Shown: piece by piece, positions 54,116 through 64,000 of the stretch
Layout of the letters: the number at the start of each line of letters is the position of its first letter
How positions within the stretch are numbered: position 1 is the first letter of the stretch
From: Azoarcus_F sp048158365
GTDB lineage: Bacteria > Pseudomonadota > Gammaproteobacteria > Burkholderiales > Rhodocyclaceae
DNA length: 64,000 nt
NCBI GenBank assembly: GCA_048158365.1
Contig: JBLLNL010000002.1
Strand: one strand, 5' to 3'
Program-made: the position numbers and the translations under genes
The notes under the pieces: generated by a model
The model's input: the letters and a program-made list of their open reading frames with translations, nothing else
Databases searched by the model: none
What the model was told of the DNA's origin: nothing

Positions 54116-55000
54116 ATGGGTCATAAATTCCAGATTATCGCGCTGGTCGGTAAGTTCCAGAGCCCGGATGTCGCCGAGGCGGTGCTTCGCATCGCCGATT
54201 TTCTGCGCGGTCGCGCTCACACGGTATGGATCGAACAGGGTACCTCGAGTTCCATCGGTATGGCCGGCGGTTTTCGGGTGGCAACCTATGACGAGATCGG
54301 GGAGGGCGCGGACCTCGCAATCGTGCTGGGCGGCGACGGCACGATGCTCAATACCGCCAGGCGACTCGCCGAACATGGCGTGCCGCTGGTGGGCGTCAAT
54401 CAGGGGCGGGTCGGATTCCTGACCGATGTCGCGCGCGACGACGCGATCGACGGTGTGTCCGCGATGCTCGATGGCGCTTACGTCGAGGAGTGTCGCGTCA
54501 TGCTCGCTGCCGAAGTGCTGCGTGGCGGCAACAGGGTGTTCCAGACGCTCGCGCTCAACGACGTCGTCGTCAACAAGGGCGACATCGGACGCATGATCGA
54601 ATTCGGTCTGCGTATCGACGACGAGTTCGTCTACACGCAACGTTCCGACGGCATGATCGTGTCCACGCCGACCGGCTCCACCGCCTACGCATTGTCCTCG
54701 AACGGGCCGATTCTTCACCCCAAGGTCGGTGGAATCGCGATCGTGCCGCTGTGTCCGCATGCACTGACCGCGCGGCCGATCACGCTGCCCGACACCTGCT
54801 GCATAGACATCGACCTGCTCCCGCCACATGATGCACGGGTGCACTTCGACGGCCAGACCCGTTTCGATGCGCGCGCTGGCGACCGTGTCCGTATCACCCG
54901 GGCACCGCATTACGTGCGCCTGCTCCACCCCGACAGTTACAGCTATTTCGCGATGCTGCGCGAAAAGCTGCACTGGAGCGCGGTGCCCCGCCTGCCCTGA
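54116..55000 (+). CDS. nadK: NAD kinase
   Basis: This 294-residue enzyme phosphorylates NAD to NADP with ATP. The GGDGT motif is in AIVLGGDGTMLNTARRLAEHGVPLVGVNQGRVGFLTD (about residues 60-96), with TLALNDVVVNKGDIGRMIEFGLRIDDEFVYTQRSDGMIVSTPTGSTAYALSSNGPILHP further on. These are NadK signatures. Start 54116 (MGHKFQIIALVGK) is the family N-terminus. It is divergent from hrcA and followed by recN after 43 bases, a conserved order. Confidence 0.96.
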   Translation: MGHKFQIIALVGKFQSPDVAEAVLRIADFLRGRAHTVWIEQGTSSSIGMAGGFRVATYDEIGEGADLAIVLGGDGTMLNTARRLAEHGVPLVGVNQGRVGFLTDVARDDAIDGVSAMLDGAYVEECRVMLAAEVLRGGNRVFQTLALNDVVVNKGDIGRMIEFGLRIDDEFVYTQRSDGMIVSTPTGSTAYALSSNGPILHPKVGGIAIVPLCPHALTARPITLPDTCCIDIDLLPPHDARVHFDGQTRFDARAGDRVRITRAPHYVRLLHPDSYSYFAMLREKLHWSAVPRLP

Positions 55001-55043
55001 GTCACGCCGCAGCTTCGCACTTCTTTCCGACCAGACCCATCCC

Positions 55044-56729
55044 ATGCTCAGACGTCTGACCATTCGAGATTTCGTGATCGTCGACCGGCTGGAACTCGAG
55101 TTTCGGCCTGGCTTCGGCGCGCTTACGGGCGAGACCGGCGCCGGCAAGTCGATCATGCTGGATGCGCTCGGTCTGGCGCTCGGTGGGCGCGCCGACTTCG
55201 CCAGTGTGCGCAGCGGACGGGGCAAGGCCGATATCGCGGCCGAGTTTGATCTCGCCGCGGGCAGCCCTCTGGTGGGGGTGTTGTCTGCTCAGGACATTCC
55301 GCTCGAGGAAGGCTTGGTGCTGCTGCGCCGCGTGGTCGAGGCGGGCGGGCGCTCGCGTGCTTGGATCAACGGTGTGCCAGTCAGTCTCGGACAATTGCGT
55401 GAGGCCGGCGAACGCTTGGCCGACATTCATGGCCAGCATGCCCATCATGCCCTGTTGCGCACAGAGGCTCAGCGCGCGCTGCTCGACACGCATGCCGGCG
55501 CGCAGCGCCTTGCGGCGCAGGTCGCCGATCACTATCGCGACTGGCAACGACTGGTCCAGTTGCGGCGCGAGGCGGACCGTGATTCGGCCGCCTCAGAGCG
55601 CGAGCGCGACCTGCTCGAATGGCAGCTCAAGGAACTCGACGAACTGGCGTTCGACAACGACGAATGGTCGGCAATCAACGCCGAGCAGAGTCGGCTCGCG
55701 CATGCGGCAAGCCTGATCGACGGCGCCGAGGCGGCGCTGGCGATGCTGGGCGAAGGCGATTTCGCCGTGATATCGCAGCTCCGTCAGGTGTCGGGCAGGG
55801 TCGAGGAGATGGCCGAGATCGACCACACGATCGCCGATGCCGCGGAGTTGCTGGCCAGCGCCGCGATCCAGGCGAACGAAGCGCTGCATGCGCTGCGGCG
55901 CTATCGTGACCGACTCGACCTCGATCCGGCGCGACTGGCCGCTGTGGATAGACGCATCGGCGCCGTGACCGATGTGGCGCGCAAATATCGGGTGAACCCT
56001 CAGGAACTGGTCGATCTGCGTGAAACCTGCGAGCGAACCCTGGCGGAACTGGTCGAACGGGCCGATCCGGTGCGCCTTGCCGAGCAGGAAGCGCGGGCGC
56101 GGAAGGTCTATCTCGAATCGGCCGGAAGCTTGTCCGACATGCGTCGCCCGGCGGCGCTGGCCTTGTCGCGCGAGGTGTCCGACGCGATGCAGGCGCTCGC
56201 GATGTCGGGCGGACGCTTCGAGGTGGCGCTGGAACCGCTCGCCGAGGGCAGCGCGCACGGACTCGAGCAGGTCGAGTTCAGGGTTGCCGCGAATCCGAAC
56301 CAGTCACCGCGGTCGCTGGCCCGGGTCGCGTCGGGCGGCGAACTGTCGCGTATCGGCCTCGCGATCCAGGTGATGACCAGTCGCGATTCGGCCACACCGA
56401 CGCTCATCTTCGACGAGGTCGATGTCGGTATCGGCGGGGGGGTCGCCGAGATCGTCGGTAAGCTCCTGCACAAGCTCGGGCAGCACCGCCAGGTGCTGTG
56501 CGTGACACACCTTCCCCAGGTCGCCGCCTGTGCCGACTGGCAGTGGAACATTGCCAAGACCCGCGATGGCGACGAGGTGCTGAGCACCGTGACCACGCTC
56601 GATCGCGACGGAAGGGTCGAGGAGATCGCCCGCATGCTGGGGGGCGTCAATATCACCGATACCACGCGCAGGCATGCTGCGGAAATGCTGGGATTGACAT
56701 CGGGATGGACCAGTATGCCCGGCCATTGA
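55044..56729 (+). CDS. recN: DNA repair protein RecN
   Basis: This 561-residue SMC-like protein acts in double-strand break repair. Walker A is GALTGETGAGKSIMLDAL (about residues 24-41), followed by ADIHGQHAHHALL. A coiled middle spans about 150-370. The signature is RVASGGELSRIGLAIQVM, Walker B is PTLIFDEVDVGIGGGVAEIVG, and the switch histidine is in LCVTHLPQVAACAD. Start 55044 (MLRRLTIRDFVIVDRLEL) matches the family; the open frame upstream overlaps nadK. Confidence 0.96.
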   Translation: MLRRLTIRDFVIVDRLELEFRPGFGALTGETGAGKSIMLDALGLALGGRADFASVRSGRGKADIAAEFDLAAGSPLVGVLSAQDIPLEEGLVLLRRVVEAGGRSRAWINGVPVSLGQLREAGERLADIHGQHAHHALLRTEAQRALLDTHAGAQRLAAQVADHYRDWQRLVQLRREADRDSAASERERDLLEWQLKELDELAFDNDEWSAINAEQSRLAHAASLIDGAEAALAMLGEGDFAVISQLRQVSGRVEEMAEIDHTIADAAELLASAAIQANEALHALRRYRDRLDLDPARLAAVDRRIGAVTDVARKYRVNPQELVDLRETCERTLAELVERADPVRLAEQEARARKVYLESAGSLSDMRRPAALALSREVSDAMQALAMSGGRFEVALEPLAEGSAHGLEQVEFRVAANPNQSPRSLARVASGGELSRIGLAIQVMTSRDSATPTLIFDEVDVGIGGGVAEIVGKLLHKLGQHRQVLCVTHLPQVAACADWQWNIAKTRDGDEVLSTVTTLDRDGRVEEIARMLGGVNITDTTRRHAAEMLGLTSGWTSMPGH

Positions 56730-56786
56730 GCCGTCGTGGGTGACGTCCGCCCGGTCGGCGTGACGCGGGTCGAATCGGATGCAGCG

Positions 56787-57215
56787 CTATTTTCGGTTTG
56801 GGCAGTCCGCCTTCAGACATTCGGCGTAGAGATAGAGTGCGTGCTCTTTCACTTCGAAGCCGCGCTCCTGCGCGATGCGAATCTGGCGCTTCTCGATTTC
56901 CGCGTCGAAGAACTCCTCGACTGCGCCGCACTCGAGGCACACCAGGTGATCGTGATGTCCGCCTTCGTTGAGTTCGAATACCGCCTTGCCGGCTTCGAAA
57001 TAGTGCCGTTCCAACAGCCCGGCCTGTTCGAACTGGGTCAGGACGCGATAGACGGTGGCCAATCCGATGTCCATTCCCTCGCCCATCAGTGTTCGATAGA
57101 CATCCTCGGCGGTGAGATGGCGCTGATCGGAGTGTTGAAAGAGGTCCAGTATCTTGAGTCGGGGATAGGTAGCCTTGAGGCCGATATTTTTCAGATTTCT
57201 CGAATTGTCGGTCAT
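56787..57215 (-). CDS. fur: Ferric uptake regulator
   Basis: This 142-residue iron-responsive repressor has the winged helix (GLKATYPRLKILDLFQHSDQRHLTAEDVYRTLMGEGMDIGLATVYRVLTQFEQAGLLERHYFEAGKAVFELN). The metal region HHDHLVCLECGAVEEFFDAEIEKRQ is complete, with the regulatory histidines and the first structural Cys pair. The C-terminal CLKADCPNRK gives the second Cys pair. Start 57215 is from the family N-terminus. It is divergent from bamE with a 233-base gap. A GAGAATGATTC stretch at 57400-57410 could be a weak Fur box, which is unproven. Confidence 0.97.
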   Translation of the reverse strand: MTDNSRNLKNIGLKATYPRLKILDLFQHSDQRHLTAEDVYRTLMGEGMDIGLATVYRVLTQFEQAGLLERHYFEAGKAVFELNEGGHHDHLVCLECGAVEEFFDAEIEKRQIRIAQERGFEVKEHALYLYAECLKADCPNRK

Positions 57216-57448
57216 TGTCGCCCCAGTCGGGTGGCTCTCAAGAAAACGTCGGCACTCGCCGGTTCGCCGGTTCTCCCGGAGGCGCACGGCGTGCTCTGCA
57301 AGACGCGACGCGCGCTTAGCTGCGCAGAGCGACGGGCGCCCCTCAAAGGGATCAGGCACAGGCCTGAGCCCGCGTATGATATATTTTTTGCTCTTTTCTG
57401 AGAATGATTCGCCGTAAGGCGCAACAAACAGTCGATCAAGACCCCCTA

Positions 57449-57874
57449 ATGCGCTCAAAATCCCTCGTCGTTGCCTTGTCCGCCATCGCTGTGCTCGCAG
57501 GCTGCTCCTTCGACAAGCTTGCCGGCAGCGTCAATCCATACAGGATCGATATTCGCCAGGGCAATTACGTCGATCAGAACATGGTTTCCGGCCTCAAGAA
57601 GGGCATGACCCGGGATCAGGTGCGCTTCTTGCTCGGTACGCCGCTGGTCGTCGACGTCTTCCGCGAGGACCGTTGGGACTATGTGTACCTTTTCCAGCCG
57701 GGACGCGGTGAATCTCAACGGCGCATCCTCAGCGTGTTCTTCGTCGACGGTCTGCTCGACCATGTCACCGGCGATGTGCAAGCCGGAGTTGGGGGCGCCG
57801 ACGCGCCCGATGCGCGCGTGGCCGAGCGCAGTCGCGTGATCGAGGTCTCGCCGCCGCAGGGCGAGCGTCGCTGA
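57449..57874 (+). CDS. bamE: Outer membrane assembly lipoprotein BamE (SmpA/OmlA)
   Basis: This 141-residue lipoprotein of the BAM complex inserts beta-barrel proteins in the outer membrane. The lipoprotein signal peptide MRSKSLVVALSAIAVLAGC has a lipobox (LAGC), and mature residue Cys+1 is followed by SFDKLAG. The BamE fold contains NPYRIDIRQGNYVDQNMVSGLKKGMTRDQVRFLLGTPLVVDVFREDRWDYVYLF. An alternative upstream start exists at 57404, but the lipobox distance favours 57449. TATGAT at 57375-57380 could be its -10 box. Confidence 0.95.
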   Translation: MRSKSLVVALSAIAVLAGCSFDKLAGSVNPYRIDIRQGNYVDQNMVSGLKKGMTRDQVRFLLGTPLVVDVFREDRWDYVYLFQPGRGESQRRILSVFFVDGLLDHVTGDVQAGVGGADAPDARVAERSRVIEVSPPQGERR

Positions 57875-57927
57875 GTGCGACCCGGACCTCATCCGGACTC
57901 TTGATTGCAGCAATGGAGAATGCCTCA

Positions 57928-58734
57928 ATGAAGCAGGTTCGCGTGGCGATAGCCGGTGCATCCGGACGCATGGGTCGGATGTTGATCGAAGCCGCGATCA
58001 ATGACGAGGGCGTTGCGCTCGTCTCCGCCTTCGATCGCGCCGATAACCCCTTCGTCGGGCGGGATGCTGGCGAGATGACCGGGGCGCCCTGTGGCGTCAT
58101 CATCGGTGACGACGCGCGCGTCGCGATCGCCGCCGCAGATTGCGTCATCGATTTCACCCGCCCGGAAGGTTCGCTCGCCCATGTCGCGGTGGCGCGCGAA
58201 CTCGGCAAGTCGATCGTGATCGGCACGACCGGTTTTTCCGCGGACCAGAAGGCGGTGATTGCCGAAGCGGCCCAACAGGTTCCGGTGGTTTTCGCCCCGA
58301 ACATGGCGGTCGGCGTGAATGCGGTGTTCAGGCTGCTCGAGGTTGCGGCGCGGATTCTCGACCAAGGCTATGACGTCGAGGTCATCGAGGCGCATCATCG
58401 CTTCAAGGTGGATGCACCGTCGGGCACCGCACTCAGGATGGGCGAAGTGGTCGCGCGGGAACTCGGTCGGAATCTCGAGGCATGCGCGATCTATGGACGC
58501 GAGGGTGTCACGGGCGAGCGCAAGGCCGAGACCATCGGTTTTTCGACGATTCGTGGCGGCGACGTGGTGGGTGACCATACCGTTTTGTTTGCAGGTATCG
58601 GTGAACGCATCGAGATCACGCACAAGTCCGGCAGCCGCATGCCCTATGCGATGGGCGCGATGCGCGCGGCACGCTTTCTGGATGGGCGTTCGGCGGGATT
58701 GTTCGACATGCAGGACGTACTCGGCCTGCGTTGA
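57928..58734 (+). CDS. dapB: 4-hydroxy-tetrahydrodipicolinate reductase
   Basis: This 268-residue enzyme makes tetrahydrodipicolinate in the lysine/diaminopimelate route. The NAD(P) site is VAIAGASGRMGRMLIEAA (about residues 5-22), with VIGTTGFSADQKAVI, the NMAVGVNAVF motif and the signature EVIEAHHRFKVDAPSGTALRMG, which has the catalytic His and Lys. Start 57928 is chosen over two upstream ATGs because GGAGA precedes it by 8 bases. It follows bamE after about 50 bases, and the order bamE-dapB-carA-carB-greA is typical of betaproteobacteria. Confidence 0.96.
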   Translation: MKQVRVAIAGASGRMGRMLIEAAINDEGVALVSAFDRADNPFVGRDAGEMTGAPCGVIIGDDARVAIAAADCVIDFTRPEGSLAHVAVARELGKSIVIGTTGFSADQKAVIAEAAQQVPVVFAPNMAVGVNAVFRLLEVAARILDQGYDVEVIEAHHRFKVDAPSGTALRMGEVVARELGRNLEACAIYGREGVTGERKAETIGFSTIRGGDVVGDHTVLFAGIGERIEITHKSGSRMPYAMGAMRAARFLDGRSAGLFDMQDVLGLR

Positions 58735-58843
58735 ACGTCGAGATGACCCGGATCGCGTGCCCCGGCATCACGCCGGTGTCGCGCCGGGGGGCAAACCGTT
58801 CGATAATGCTCGGTAGTCCAAGTGTCCCGTTCGGTGGGCGCGT

Positions 58844-58872
58844 TTGCGCGGGGCTCCGGCGAAGGCTATAAT
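58844..58872 (+). promoter_or_regulatory. carA promoter
   Basis: A perfect TATAAT at 58867-58872 follows a weak TTGCGC (58844-58849) by 17 bases. The transcript would have a leader of about 120 bases before carA. No specific repressor site is recognised. Confidence 0.6.
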
Positions 58873-58998
58873 CGGCCGAATTGGATAGCGGGATTGGCCG
58901 AATGGCTCGTCCCGTTTTTTCACGTATGGGGTCGGCCCCAGGCCAGACGGCCTCCTGGGCCGGATTGCCCTTCATTCGGTTGAACTCAGGAGTTTTTC

Positions 58999-60141
58999 GT
59001 GACTGCTGTCCAGTCCGCATTATTGGCGCTTGCCGATGGAACGGTATTCCATGGCAAGGGAATCGGCGCAGCCGGCAGCACCGTCGGTGAGGTCGTCTTC
59101 AACACCTCGATGTCAGGCTACCAGGAGATCCTGACCGATCCCAGCTACGCGCGCCAGATCGTGACGCTGACCTATCCGCACATCGGCAATACTGGCGTCA
59201 ATCGCGAGGACGTCGAGGCCGGGCGCATCCATGCGGCCGGGCTGGTCATTCGCGACCTGCCGCTTCGTGCGTCGAATTTCCGCATGAACCAGACCCTGGA
59301 CGCCTACCTGAAGGCGGAAAACGTCGTCGCGATCGCCGATATCGATACCCGCAAGCTGACCCGCATCCTGCGCGAGAAAGGCGCTCAGGCGGGGTGCATC
59401 GTCACCGCCAAGGCGGGCGAGGCGCTCGATGCGGCTGACGCAGTAGCCGCCGCGCGCGCCTTCCCGGGGCTGGCCGGCATGGATCTGGCCAGGGAAGTCA
59501 GCGCGACCGAGTCCTTCGACTGGTCGGAGGGGGAGTGGACGCTGGACGAAGGCTATTCCAGCCCGACCGGAAAGCGATTCCATGTCGTGGCCTACGACTT
59601 CGGGGTCAAGCGCAACATACTGCGCATGCTGGCCAGCCGCGGTTGCCGCCTGACCGTGGTGCCGGCGCGGACGCCGGCCGCCGAGGTTCTGGCGCTGTCG
59701 CCGGATGGAATCTTCCTGTCGAACGGCCCCGGCGATCCCGAGCCCTGCGACTATGCGATCACGGCCATCCGTGCTTTTTGCGAACGTGGCATTCCGACCT
59801 TCGGCATCTGTCTGGGTCACCAGCTGCTTGCGCTCGCGTCCGGAGCCCGCACGATGAAGATGAAGTTCGGTCACCACGGCGCGAATCATCCGGTCAAGGA
59901 CCTCGATTCGGGCCAGGTAATGATCACCAGCCAGAACCACGGCTTTGCGGTGGACGCGGAAGCCCTGCCGGACAATCTGCGTGTGACGCATGTCTCCCTG
60001 TTCGACGGCAGCCTGCAGGGCCTGGCGCGTACCGATGTGCCGGCCTTCTCTTTTCAGGGCCACCCCGAAGCCAGCCCGGGGCCGCATGACGTCGCCTACC
60101 TGTTCGATCGCTTCGTGCGCATGCTCGAAGCGGGCAAATGA
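58999..60141 (+). CDS. carA: Carbamoyl-phosphate synthase small subunit
   Basis: This 380-residue glutaminase subunit supplies ammonia to CarB for arginine and pyrimidine synthesis. The N-terminal domain has FHGKGIGAAGSTVGEVVFNTSMSGYQEILTDPSYARQIV. The class I amidotransferase domain has LSNGPGDPEPCDYAI, the nucleophile GICLGHQLLALASG (Cys at about residue 271), the histidine NHGFAVD and the pair QGHPEASPGP. The start is GTG at 58999, preceded by CAGGAG at about 7 bases. It lies 54 bases upstream of carB. Confidence 0.96.
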   Translation: MTAVQSALLALADGTVFHGKGIGAAGSTVGEVVFNTSMSGYQEILTDPSYARQIVTLTYPHIGNTGVNREDVEAGRIHAAGLVIRDLPLRASNFRMNQTLDAYLKAENVVAIADIDTRKLTRILREKGAQAGCIVTAKAGEALDAADAVAAARAFPGLAGMDLAREVSATESFDWSEGEWTLDEGYSSPTGKRFHVVAYDFGVKRNILRMLASRGCRLTVVPARTPAAEVLALSPDGIFLSNGPGDPEPCDYAITAIRAFCERGIPTFGICLGHQLLALASGARTMKMKFGHHGANHPVKDLDSGQVMITSQNHGFAVDAEALPDNLRVTHVSLFDGSLQGLARTDVPAFSFQGHPEASPGPHDVAYLFDRFVRMLEAGK

Positions 60142-60195
60142 CTCCTGCCGGCAGCCCCGGGCTGCCGCTTCATCCGGTATTTTCGAGGTTAGGCA

Positions 60196-63419
<3,224 letters not shown>

Positions 63420-63423
<4 letters not shown>

Positions 63424-63896
63424 ACAAGACTCCCCTTACGGTTGCCGGCGCCGAGGCGCTGCGCAAGGAACTGCATCGCCTCAAGACGGTCGAGCGACCC
63501 AGCGTGATCTCGGCGATCGCTGAAGCACGCTCGCATGGCGATCTGTCCGAGAACGCGGAATACGATGCGGCCAAGGAACGGCAGGGTTTCCTGGAAGGGC
63601 GGATCAAGGAACTCGAGTCCAAGCTTGCGAATGCGCAGATCATCGATCCGACGCTGCTCGACGCCGATGGTCGATGCGTATTTGGTGCAACCGTGGAACT
63701 CGAGGATCTGGACAGCGGGGATACTGTGACCTACCAGATCGTAGGCGAGGACGAGGCGGACGTGAAAGCCGGCAAGATTTCGGTGAGTTCCCCGATTGCG
63801 CGGGCCTTGATCGGCAAGTACACCGGCGATGTCGCCGAGGTCAGGGCGCCGGGCGGCATCCGCGAGTACGAGATCGTGGACGTTCGGTACGTCTAG
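63420..63896 (+). CDS. greA: Transcription elongation factor GreA
   Basis: This 158-residue factor rescues backtracked RNA polymerase by stimulating transcript cleavage. The N-terminal coiled coil has TVAGAEALRKELHRLKTVERPSVISAIAEARSHGDLSENAEYDAAKERQGFLEGRIKELESKLANAQII, with the acidic D and E at the tip (residues around 41-44). The C-terminal FKBP-like domain has DGRCVFGATVELEDLDSGDTVTYQIVGEDEADVKAGKISVSSPIARALIGK. It is translationally coupled to carB by a 4-base overlap. Confidence 0.97.
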
Positions 63897-64000
63897 GAGG
63901 CTGTCGGACTTGAGCGATCGTCACGAGCCGGGTGGGAAAGCGAGGACAGATCTGGTCGATTTTGAGGCGCATAGTGGTTCTATGCAACGAAAAATCGGGC
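63897..64000. mobile_element. Possible end of an insertion sequence, truncated by the window
   Basis: Immediately after the greA stop the sequence reads GAGGCTGTCGGACTTGAG and later forms an imperfect hairpin. CGATTTT (63957-63963) and GCATAG (63969-63974) pair with CTATGC (63980-63985) and AAAATCG (63991-63997). Subterminal hairpins with such GC/AT patterning resemble IS ends. No transposase frame or direct repeat can be seen because the window ends here, so this is tentative. Confidence 0.25.

Overview
The window is a high-GC proteobacterial chromosome segment, most likely from a betaproteobacterium of the Rhodocyclales (Azoarcus/Thauera type). This is inferred from gene order and not from a database search. 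The run hemH-hrcA / nadK-recN / fur / bamE-dapB-carA-carB-greA, the divergent ppsR/ppsA pair, the prfB-recJ-rpfE-like block next to lolCD and comEC, a DUF2863 gene, and a permuted tmRNA gene with tag ANDERFALAA all point that way. Coding density is high. Apart from the ssrA locus, no stretch above 300 bases lacks a gene.

Layout. Bases 1-1850 are a worn region: an Orn/Lys/Arg decarboxylase pseudogene with several internal deletions, a RelE/ParE-type toxin-antitoxin pair, and a 5' stub of a CaiB-type CoA transferase. Bases 1873-7517 (minus) hold an ABC exporter, glycerate kinase and PEP carboxylase. Bases 7783-11229 hold tRNA-Gly with a strong terminator, a phosphodiesterase-like enzyme, a DUF1178 protein, two secreted orphan proteins and tRNA-Leu. 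Bases 11349-16928 hold the DEAD-box helicase deaD, the glutathione-dependent formaldehyde pathway (frmA, fghA), an exported glutathione peroxidase and an anchored thioredoxin-like protein. Bases 16969-20292 hold GNAT, macrodomain and Fic proteins, a small ABM-like protein and a UPF0178 protein. Bases about 20331-20642 (minus) hold a circularly permuted, two-piece ssrA gene. Bases 20741-24121 hold a frameshifted Rap1a-like gene, a conserved hypothetical, and a coupled GCS2-family ligase / M14-family deacylase pair.

Bases 24311-29747 (minus) form the most system-like locus. It is a three-gene SMC-type complex (kleisin-like, KITE-like and SMC ATPase, all overlapping) directly preceded by a Phd/VapC-type toxin-antitoxin pair whose promoter overlaps the prfB stop codon. 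It resembles MksFEB/Wadjet JetABC, but no JetD/MksG nuclease gene is present beside it. Bases 29806-33718 hold prfB with its programmed frameshift, recJ and an RpfE-like gene. Bases 33953-41645 hold lolC-lolD, DUF2062, comEC, an alpha/beta hydrolase, msrB and DUF2863.

Bases 41727-48960 hold ppsR/ppsA and the heat-shock genes grpE-dnaK-dnaJ, with two clear sigma32 promoters and a terminator between dnaK and dnaJ. Bases 49153-51548 hold a Ser/Thr kinase fused to a cyclic-nucleotide-binding-like domain and a convergent calcium-loop protein. Bases 51846-63896 are housekeeping genes (hemH, hrcA, nadK, recN, fur, bamE, dapB, carA, carB, greA). The last 100 bases resemble a mobile-element end cut by the window edge.

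Metabolically, glycerate kinase and PEP carboxylase sit together, as expected for feeding C2/C3 carbon into oxaloacetate. PpsA and its regulator PpsR control PEP from pyruvate. DapB, CarAB and HemH supply lysine/peptidoglycan, arginine/pyrimidine and heme pathways.
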